From: Pirellulales bacterium
GTDB taxonomy: Bacteria; Planctomycetota; Planctomycetia; Pirellulales; Thermoguttaceae
DNA: 10,631 bases
Reading direction: 5' to 3'
Assembly (NCBI GenBank): GCA_030607895.1
Contig: JAUWJC010000098.1
Location: forward strand, 1-10,631
The translations under genes were made by a program, and so were the position numbers. The notes under the pieces were generated by a model. It did not search any database. It was not told the DNA's origin and saw only the letters and a list, made by a program, of their open reading frames with translations. Positions within the stretch are counted from its first letter, which is position 1; each line of letters opens with the position of its first letter. Positions 6,000-10,631 of this stretch are shown piece by piece.

Positions 6000-6890
6000 C
6001 TACACGTCGAATCTGCGCGAGCGGGCGGTAAGACGCCGCAATGCGACATCCTCCGCCTCGGTGGCCGGGTGGTCCTCCAACGACAATAGCTCGTCGAGCA
6101 TCACCTGCGTGTCGGCCGTGATATTTGTCAATCGCAAGAGCCAGAGCGAACGGAAAACGCCCGTCGAGTCGAACAACTCGGGCTGGAAGCAGGAGACAAT
6201 ACTGGTGGCAATTCGGGTGTTCAGATCGGCGTTCGGGCTGATCGGAGAGAGTCCCTGCCGGAAGGCCGCCCGGAGCGAACCCAACACCAACGGCCAAACG
6301 TGCCGCCCGCCCGCCAGTCGGCTCTGATGACTCAAGTCCTCGGCGAAGTCTTTTGCGCGGGCCGGGTCGACGGCGAACTCGGTAACCTCGTATTGCCCGG
6401 CCAGATAGCCGATCAGCATGTCCGTCCAGCGCTCGGTGCGGCGTCGGAGCCGGTTTAGTTTCAGGGCCTGTTCCGCGTCGATGCCCGGGCCGTGAACCAG
6501 CAGTGTCAGCACCCGATGCCGGGCTTCCAGGTGACCGATCAGCACGCTGCGAACCACCGGCTCGACCAGCTCGGTGCCGCGGTGCCGGTCGTAGGCACAT
6601 ATCACGGCGGTCCAGACGCGGGTGAGCACTTCGCCGGTTAGGATTTCTTCGATTACGCTCCGAAAGAAGGGCCACCGCGACCGGCCCCGTCCAGAGCGGC
6701 CCTGTCGAGAGCGGCCGGCCGTCTCGTCCGATAGGCTCTTCAGGCTTCGGCCCCAACGATCCAGCCGACACTTCGACGCGGTCCAATACTCGTCGATGCT
6801 GTTGGTGGAAAGTTGTCCGCTGCCACGGATTAGGACCGGACCATGAGCCGAGACAACGGCAGCCAATTCGATCAGTTCGCGAGCTTGCAT
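6000..6890 (-). CDS. Uncharacterised conserved protein, 296 residues
   Basis: I recognise no enzyme family. The protein appears alpha-helical and soluble. Visible features are an N-terminal region with YWTASKCRLDRWGRSLKSL (36-54), an Arg/Gly/Ser-rich linker (about 60-73), a well-ordered central block EEILTGEVLTRVWTAVICAYDRHRG (split over 81-105), a region with IGHLEARHRVLTLLVHG (118-134), and a C-terminal part with SLRAAFRQGLSP (205-216) and FRSLWLLRL (246-254). It has the look of a planctomycete-specific conserved protein. The reading frame stays open to a GTG at 6971, but that extension covers a strong hairpin (6921-6963) and has no family-like character, so the ATG at 6890 (MQARELIELAAVV) is preferred. 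There is no clear Shine-Dalgarno sequence. It is the most downstream gene of the minus-strand block. Confidence 0.7.
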   Translation of the reverse strand: MQARELIELAAVVSAHGPVLIRGSGQLSTNSIDEYWTASKCRLDRWGRSLKSLSDETAGRSRQGRSGRGRSRWPFFRSVIEEILTGEVLTRVWTAVICAYDRHRGTELVEPVVRSVLIGHLEARHRVLTLLVHGPGIDAEQALKLNRLRRRTERWTDMLIGYLAGQYEVTEFAVDPARAKDFAEDLSHQSRLAGGRHVWPLVLGSLRAAFRQGLSPISPNADLNTRIATSIVSCFQPELFDSTGVFRSLWLLRLTNITADTQVMLDELLSLEDHPATEAEDVALRRLTARSRRFDV

Positions 6891-6920
6891 GGCCGAGCGG
6901 TATTTTTGGAAAGAGCGGCC

Positions 6921-6963
6921 GGCGGCCGGGAGAGCCCGAGGGGACCAAGGCTCTCCCGCCGCC
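6921..6963. repeat. GC-rich palindromic hairpin element
   Basis: The left arm at 6921-6936 and right arm at 6949-6963 pair over 15 bp with one bulged C, enclosing a 12-nt loop. The core is GGGAGAGCC / GGCTCTCCC. It lies in the 5' leader of the 296-residue protein gene (31 nt before its ATG on the minus strand). Neither flank gives a U-run in transcript orientation (minus-strand continuation is A-rich), so it is not a standard terminator. It could be a dispersed intergenic palindrome or a leader structure. The rest of the 6891-7155 gap holds two weaker stems but no gene I can support. Confidence 0.72.
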
Positions 6964-7105
6964 AGTCGCACACACTGTGAACAACCACCCGAGGAGCAAA
7001 CCGGGTGCCGCAGGCGAGCGAGGGGGGTTGGACCGGGTAGGGAAGTGCTCTAACGCGTTGTGACACACCGACTTACAGCAAGACGGCGGGCAATCGCCAC
7101 GGGTT

Positions 7106-7129
7106 CGGACCAACGGGCCATGTTGTCCG
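7106..7129. other. Small imperfect stem-loop after the glycosyltransferase gene
   Basis: CGGAC-C-AAC (7106-7114) pairs with GTTGTCCG (7122-7129): 8 bp with one bulge and a 7-nt loop. It lies about 27 nt beyond the minus-strand stop at 7156. There is no U-tract after it on the minus strand, so termination is only a possibility. Confidence 0.3.
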
Positions 7130-7139
7130 GCCGCAACAC

Positions 7140-7162
7140 GCGATGAACAACCAATTCATCGC
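7140..7162. other. Perfect 8-bp inverted repeat over the glycosyltransferase stop codon
   Basis: GCGATGAA (7140-7147) and TTCATCGC (7155-7162) are exact inverted copies with a 7-nt spacer. The right arm contains the TGA stop (7156-7158) of the minus-strand glycosyltransferase-like gene. With the neighbouring stem at 7106-7129 it may shape the 3' end of that transcript. There is no U-run, so it is not a typical intrinsic terminator. Confidence 0.4.
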
Positions 7163-8547
7163 CTGACGGCCCGACGTTCCAGCCGGTAGTGCGGTCCCTT
7201 CAGGGCGTGCTCGCGGCCGGAGTGTTCCCGGGCGCGTTGGCCGGGACGATAGACCTTGATCGGCCGACGCCAAGCGGCTATCGGACCAATCGCCCAGGCC
7301 GCCCAAACAAACGTCATCGGCTCCAGCGCGGCGCGAGACCAGGGCGACACGATTACCAGAGTGTGAAACAAGGCCACTGCGGCGAAAACCGCCCAAGTTG
7401 GCCAGAGTACACGCCGCCGATCGCCGCAAATCAACAACCCGACAAACACCAGAACCAGCCACGCCACCGAACTGACACGCTGAAGCCGACCGGCCGCCGC
7501 AGGATCGGTATCGTCGAACAGCAGGAAGTACCGCAACCGCCGCAGGCAAAGCCGCGCGTATCGGGCGGGTTTGGCGCGGACAAACCGCCACGCCCGACTA
7601 CCCAAATAGCGACTTCGCTCGGGCTCGCCGAGCGAGGCCAGTCGGCGGTAGTCATTCGGTTCTAACAGCAGGGCATCCACGTAGAGTGCATTTGCCGTGG
7701 CCTTCCGCGGGAAAAAGGGTTCGGCCGCGGAGGGCGGGATCTTGTCGGTGCCCCAACTAATCGGATTGTTGCCTTGCCAGAAGGAGTAGCCGAGAGTCGA
7801 TTTGATCGGCACGAACCGCCCGTGGACTATCGAATTGCGAACCGTCCAGGGAGTAATGATTACCGCGCAGATTCCGGCCATCAGCACAAGGCGTCGAAGT
7901 GGAACCTGCTCGAAGCGGCCCGACCAATCGCCGGAACCCTCGGCCATCCAGAAGACGAAGGCACACACGGGTACGGCCAGACCCAGGACCGGCTCGACCA
8001 ACAGAAGCATTCCCCCCAGCAAGCCGGCCAGGATGGCCCCAGCCCGCCTTGCGCGCCATCGGGGCGATAGGACCACCGCCACAAGCAGCGTCAAGAGAAG
8101 TGCTCCCCATAGGATGGGCTGCAGTCCGGCAACCATCAGCACGTGGGTTGGGTAGAGGGCAGCGACCAGACCGGCTACCCAGCCGATGCTTGGCCGGTCT
8201 GGAAACAGCGACCAGCCCAGCCAAACCACGGCCAAGACAATGGCCGTGCCGATGGCACATTGGAGCAACTGGATCGCCAGCACGGCCTCCGGCGTGCCAA
8301 CGCCAAACCACCGGTAGGCGGTTGCCATAAGCAGCGGATAGAAGGGTGCCTGCTGCGACGTGAGGCCCTCGGCACCCAGCAATTCGAGAGAAAACCCCCG
8401 CCCGGCCAACAAATTCTCGGCGATTTGCCCCGCCTCGTTTGTCGGCGGTCCGGCGTGCTCGGGCGGCAGTGCCAGCACTACCCAGACCCGGAGTCCCAAA
8501 GCCAAGCATCCTAACAACACCAGCCTGAGTGCCATCCTTGCGTCCAT
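7156..8547 (-). CDS. Multi-spanning glycosyltransferase, GT39/PMT_2-like (ArnT-like fold)
   Basis: This 463-residue integral membrane protein has about ten hydrophobic segments (roughly 8-26, 88-112, 122-142, 146-160, 168-187, 188-201, 219-236, 359-374, 383-400, 408-424). Such GT-C enzymes transfer a sugar from a polyprenyl phosphate on the outer face of the inner membrane. Family-like signals are the first outer loop with NEAGQIAENLLAGRGFS (37-53), the TSQQAPFYPLLMA stretch (63-75), ITPWTVRNSIVHGRFVPIKS (231-250) and the following FWQGNNP (256-262). The acidic pair usually found in the first loop appears here as Asn37-Glu38. The C-terminal tail (about 428-463) is strongly basic. The start is ATG 8547 (ATG 8535 is possible), with no Shine-Dalgarno sequence. 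It lies 70 nt downstream of UDP-glucose dehydrogenase, suggesting a shared role in surface polysaccharide. Confidence 0.8.
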   Translation of the reverse strand: MDARMALRLVLLGCLALGLRVWVVLALPPEHAGPPTNEAGQIAENLLAGRGFSLELLGAEGLTSQQAPFYPLLMATAYRWFGVGTPEAVLAIQLLQCAIGTAIVLAVVWLGWSLFPDRPSIGWVAGLVAALYPTHVLMVAGLQPILWGALLLTLLVAVVLSPRWRARRAGAILAGLLGGMLLLVEPVLGLAVPVCAFVFWMAEGSGDWSGRFEQVPLRRLVLMAGICAVIITPWTVRNSIVHGRFVPIKSTLGYSFWQGNNPISWGTDKIPPSAAEPFFPRKATANALYVDALLLEPNDYRRLASLGEPERSRYLGSRAWRFVRAKPARYARLCLRRLRYFLLFDDTDPAAAGRLQRVSSVAWLVLVFVGLLICGDRRRVLWPTWAVFAAVALFHTLVIVSPWSRAALEPMTFVWAAWAIGPIAAWRRPIKVYRPGQRAREHSGREHALKGPHYRLERRAVRR

Positions 8548-8555
8548 GGCGGCCG

Positions 8556-8585
8556 GATTGTACGCGCGCGGGCAAAACGGGGCAA
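8556..8585 (-). promoter_or_regulatory. Possible promoter for the glycosyltransferase gene, near-leaderless
   Basis: On the minus strand TTGCCC (8585-8580) and TACAAT (8561-8556) are 18 nt apart; the -10 matches 5 of 6 consensus bases. A start about 7 nt downstream would fall near 8549, just before the ATG at 8547, giving a transcript with almost no leader. This agrees with the lack of a Shine-Dalgarno sequence. Confidence 0.38.
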
Positions 8586-8617
8586 GAGGGAAAATCCGGC
8601 CGAAAAAGGGACCAGGG

Positions 8618-10000
8618 TCAGGCTATTGGCTCCGTGCCGACGGGTTGGCTGGTTTTGGCGGCGAGCGTTAAGGTCGGCGCCGGCGGCAGATCGGGGCCGG
8701 TTGTTTGCCGGCCGATACTGGCGTAGGTAAAGCCGAGTTGGGCCATGTGTGCCGGGTCGTAGAGGTTTCGGCCGTCGGCAATAATCGGCCGTCTCATCAG
8801 GCGGCGGAGGACCTCGAAATCGATGTTGCGGAACTCCTGCCATTCGGTGACTATGGCCAATGCGTCGGCCCTTTCGGTGGTGCCGTAAGCCCGATCGCAA
8901 TAGGTGATACGGTCGCCGAAAACCCGCTTGACGTTTGCCAGGGCCTCGGGATCGAACGCCCGAACCTCCGCGCCGGCTTCGAGCAACTGCTGAATCAAGA
9001 CGAGCGAGGGTGCCTCGCGGATATCGTCGGTGCGCGGCTTGAAGGCCAGCCCCCAGACGGCAACCGTCTTGTCAGCCAGGTTCTCGTCGAACAGCGCGAG
9101 GAGCTTGCCGAGCAAGACGCTTTTCTGCGATTCGTTCACCTGATCGACCGCCTGGAGCACCCGCGGGGCCACGCCGACGTCCTTGGCCAGGGCGATCATG
9201 GCGCAAACATCCTTGGGAAAGCACGAGCCACCGTAGCCGACACCCGGGTGTAGGAATTGGAACCCGATCCGCGCGTCGTGTCCCATGCCCTGCCGCACGT
9301 CGTTGATGTCGGCCTTGAGTCGTTCGCACAGATTAGCCATCTCGTTGATGAAGGATATTTTCGTGGCCAACATGCAGTTGAAGACGTACTTGGTCATTTC
9401 GGCGCTTTCCGGCGACATCACCAGCAGGGGATGGCCGGAGCGGAGGAACGGGGCGTGTAGTTCCCGCAATAGCTCGGCCACTTCCGAATCTCGCGCCCCG
9501 ACGACGACGCGGTCCGGCTTCATGAAGTCGTCCACCGCGTAGCCTTCCTTGAGAAACTCGGGATTGCTTGCCGTGCGGTGCTTGTGCGGTCCTTTGTTGA
9601 GCCGCTCGGCCACCTTGGCGTTGGTGCCGACCGGCACCGTGCTTTTAACCACGACGATTTTCGACTCGTCTGCCTGCTCGCGGATGGCGTCGGCCACTGC
9701 CCAAACCGCCCGCAGGTCGGCCGCCCCCGATTCACTCTGCGGCGTGCCGACACCGATGAAGACGAGTTGGCTACGATTGATTCCCGCGGCCAAATCCGTG
9801 CTGAACGTCAACCGGCCGGCACTCTGGTTGCGCCGGACGAGTTCTTCCAGTCCGGGTTCGTAGATCGGCAGGATGTTTTCCTTGAGGCTATCGATTTTCT
9901 GCCGATCGATGTCGATACAAACTACGTCGTTGCCGCTCTCGGCAAAGCAAGTTCCGGACACCAGGCCGATGTAGCCGGTTCCTATTACCGCAATATGCAT
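8618..10000 (-). CDS. ugd: UDP-glucose 6-dehydrogenase
   Basis: This cytoplasmic enzyme oxidises UDP-glucose to UDP-glucuronate using two NAD+, feeding polysaccharide synthesis. Its 460 residues cover all three domains of the family. The NAD-binding Rossmann motif GTGYIGL (7-13) is followed by the ribose-binding acid Asp30, then VGTPQ (84-88) and STVPVGT (120-126). NPEFLKEG (146-153) precedes the central-domain helix with Lys214. The catalytic cysteine is Cys260 in GYGGSCFPKD (255-264). The UDP-binding C-terminal domain has FKPRTDDIREAPS (320-332) and YDP (414-416). Residues after about 435 form a Pro/Thr/Ala-rich tail. The start at 10000 is supported by AAGGGAGA at 10014-10007 with 6 nt spacing. 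A related UDP-sugar or UDP-ManNAc dehydrogenase is less likely given the overall pattern. Confidence 0.95.
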   Translation of the reverse strand: MHIAVIGTGYIGLVSGTCFAESGNDVVCIDIDRQKIDSLKENILPIYEPGLEELVRRNQSAGRLTFSTDLAAGINRSQLVFIGVGTPQSESGAADLRAVWAVADAIREQADESKIVVVKSTVPVGTNAKVAERLNKGPHKHRTASNPEFLKEGYAVDDFMKPDRVVVGARDSEVAELLRELHAPFLRSGHPLLVMSPESAEMTKYVFNCMLATKISFINEMANLCERLKADINDVRQGMGHDARIGFQFLHPGVGYGGSCFPKDVCAMIALAKDVGVAPRVLQAVDQVNESQKSVLLGKLLALFDENLADKTVAVWGLAFKPRTDDIREAPSLVLIQQLLEAGAEVRAFDPEALANVKRVFGDRITYCDRAYGTTERADALAIVTEWQEFRNIDFEVLRRLMRRPIIADGRNLYDPAHMAQLGFTYASIGRQTTGPDLPPAPTLTLAAKTSQPVGTEPIA

Positions 10001-10006
10001 CCGAAT

Positions 10007-10014
10007 TCTCCCTT
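10007..10014 (-). promoter_or_regulatory. Ribosome binding site of ugd
   Basis: AAGGGAGA on the minus strand sits 6 nt before the ATG at 10000. It is the clearest Shine-Dalgarno sequence on the minus strand and fixes this start. Confidence 0.7.
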
Positions 10015-10045
10015 GGTCTTTCCACGTGACTTGTCAACCGCTGAA

Positions 10046-10077
10046 AGCATACGTTACCGTGCTCAAAGATAGCATAC
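10046..10077. repeat. Pair of direct AGCATAC repeats upstream of ugd
   Basis: AGCATAC occurs at 10046-10052 and again at 10071-10077, with starts 25 nt apart. The pair lies 46-77 nt before the ugd start codon, where a promoter or regulator site would be expected. On the minus strand each copy reads GTATGCT, resembling a -10 box. No matching -35 box at normal spacing was found. Confidence 0.35.
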
Positions 10078-10087
10078 TCAAAAGGAC

Positions 10088-10108
10088 GAGGGGCGAGGGG
10101 TGAGGGAC
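10088..10108. repeat. Three tandem G-rich heptamers
   Basis: GAGGGGC, GAGGGGT and GAGGGAC follow each other without gaps at 10088-10094, 10095-10101 and 10102-10108. The G-runs are on the plus strand, so the run is C-rich on the strand coding the flanking genes. It lies in the ugd/archease intergenic region and may be part of a dispersed simple repeat. Confidence 0.6.
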
Positions 10109-10166
10109 TTACGTCGCAACTTCTGCGCACGGTGCGCGCATGTTGTCCAGTGGTTTGTACAGTTAC

Positions 10167-10227
10167 GTTTAGCCGCCGCGGCCACGCGGCGATGGTGGTC
10201 CCCCGGCGTGGCCGCCCGGGGCTAAAC
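10167..10227. repeat. Long imperfect palindrome (REP-like intergenic element)
   Basis: Outer arms GTTTAGCC (10167-10174) and GGCTAAAC (10220-10227) and inner arms CGGCCACGC (10179-10187) and GCGTGGCCG (10206-10214) pair, with a 3-bp stem between them (10176-10178 with 10217-10219), for about 20 bp with small bulges. The 18-nt loop is at 10188-10205. It lies downstream of the archease gene (minus-strand stop at 10267). There is no U-run, so it resembles a dispersed palindromic repeat more than a terminator. The rest of the 10001-10266 gap shows no supportable gene. Confidence 0.75.
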
Positions 10228-10236
10228 AGTTTGGTT

Positions 10237-10251
10237 GCGGCCGCCGGCCGC
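10237..10251. repeat. Short GC palindrome after the archease gene
   Basis: GCGGCC-GCC-GGCCGC is a perfect 6-bp stem with a 3-nt loop. It lies 15 nt past the archease stop on the minus strand. On the minus strand it is followed by CAACCAAAC and not by a U-tract, so a role in 3'-end formation is possible but unproven. Confidence 0.4.
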
Positions 10252-10266
10252 GCTAGGGTTCAGTAG

Positions 10267-10631
10267 TCAGATGTCGAGGATTACCTCGGCCAGCCAGCCG
10301 CCGTTGTCGGGCTGGACCTTCAGGCCGTGGTAGGTTACGGCTTTCCCCTCCACGTCGAGTTGATGCCGGTCGGGATCGATCCGCTCGCCGCGGACGACGG
10401 CCTCCAGCCCGGCGGGAGTTGGCTCAACGTCAAACTGCACGCCCACGAACCGTTCGGGCTCGAACCGATAGAGCAATTCCCCCAGCCAGTCGTGCAGCAG
10501 GTCGTCGCGGTTGGCGGCCTGTACTCTTAGCGTAATCTGCCGCTCCGGCCGGCCCGTGTCAAGGTCGGCCACGAGCACCGCGCCCATCGCCCGGGCGGCT
10601 TCGTCCAAAAACCCGGCCCGCTCGGCCCCAC
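10267..10631 (-). CDS. Archease family protein, N-terminus cut by window edge
   Basis: The frame is open from the right edge to TGA at 10267-10269, about 121 residues; archeases are usually about 140, so only the first part is missing. Recognisable segments are FLDEAARAMGAVLVADL near the visible start, LLHDWLGELLYRFEPERF, GERIDPDRHQLDVEGKAVTYHGLKV and the C-terminal GGWLAEVILDI, all in archease order. Archeases help the RNA ligase RtcB through its guanylylation step and turnover in tRNA splicing or RNA repair. An rtcB gene would be expected nearby but is not in view. The TTG at 10608 lies inside the conserved region and is not the real start. The gene is followed by palindromes at 10237-10251 and 10167-10227. 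Confidence 0.85.
   Translation of the reverse strand, partial: GAERAGFLDEAARAMGAVLVADLDTGRPERQITLRVQAANRDDLLHDWLGELLYRFEPERFVGVQFDVEPTPAGLEAVVRGERIDPDRHQLDVEGKAVTYHGLKVQPDNGGWLAEVILDI

Noticed and set aside
6921..6963. Hairpin as an intrinsic terminator
   Set aside because: No U-run follows the stem on either strand; the AT-rich stretch near 6901-6910 is A-rich in the minus-strand transcript.
6891..6971. N-terminal extension of the 296-residue protein from a GTG at 6971
   Set aside because: The added 27 residues encode a strong hairpin and look unlike the rest of the protein. There is no ribosome binding site before the GTG.
5956..7113. Minus-strand frame of 385 codons overlapping the 296-residue protein gene in another frame
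   Set aside because: It is highly Arg/Pro/Gly-rich, as expected of a shifted frame in GC-rich DNA; the other frame has ordinary protein composition.
7098..7118. tRNA T-loop-like string GGTTCGGACC
   Set aside because: The flanking bases do not form the 5-bp T-stem, and no anticodon or acceptor stem could be built around it.
10032..10037. Exact TTGACA on the minus strand upstream of ugd
   Set aside because: A -10 box at 16-18 nt spacing would fall on the ribosome binding site (AAGGGA) and shows no resemblance to TATAAT.

Overview
The window is a GC-rich bacterial chromosome segment with tightly packed genes. The best guess for the source is a planctomycete (Pirellulales-like). That rests on the 78-residue RPFxPFxIHLxDGR family protein at 5757, the 296-residue uncharacterised protein at 6000, the long OppC-type permease and the GC-rich intergenic palindromes. 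It is an impression from family resemblance, not a phylogenetic result.

Left part (1-3856, plus strand): a peptide/nickel (Opp/Dpp-type) ABC importer operon. It runs from the C-terminal end of an OppB-like permease through an OppC-like permease with a large insertion containing two extra predicted membrane segments, to two ATPases, OppD-like and OppF-like. Start/stop overlaps (GTGA at 127-130; 8 nt at 2873-2880) indicate translational coupling. The substrate-binding protein is not in view. The operon is interrupted between oppC and oppD by a cassette (about 1408-1868). This holds a small GxxExxY-family PD-(D/E)XK-like protein gene of clearly lower GC, bracketed by 30-bp inverted repeats built from ACAGAGG-like units that match at 27 of 30 positions. 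This is the most interesting structure in the window.

Middle (3857-5993, plus strand): a compact hicA-hicB toxin-antitoxin pair (ATGA overlap) with a possible promoter; a secreted, probably Tat-exported, five-Asp-box sialidase-like beta-propeller protein with a good candidate promoter and ribosome binding site; and a small conserved hypothetical protein. The plus-strand block meets a minus-strand block at 5993/6000, with only 6 nt between the two stop codons.

Right part (6000-10631, minus strand, read right to left): an archease gene cut by the window edge (RtcB RNA-ligase cofactor family); an intergenic region with several repeats and palindromes; UDP-glucose 6-dehydrogenase; a multi-spanning GT39/PMT_2-like glycosyltransferase; an intergenic region with a strong hairpin; and the 296-residue uncharacterised protein. 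The dehydrogenase and glycosyltransferase, 70 nt apart on one strand, suggest UDP-glucuronate supply and glycan or exopolysaccharide assembly, although the glycosyltransferase may have its own promoter.

No tRNA, rRNA, CRISPR array, transposase or phage gene was seen. The only intergenic stretches longer than about 150 nt are 6891-7155 and 10001-10266, both described below.
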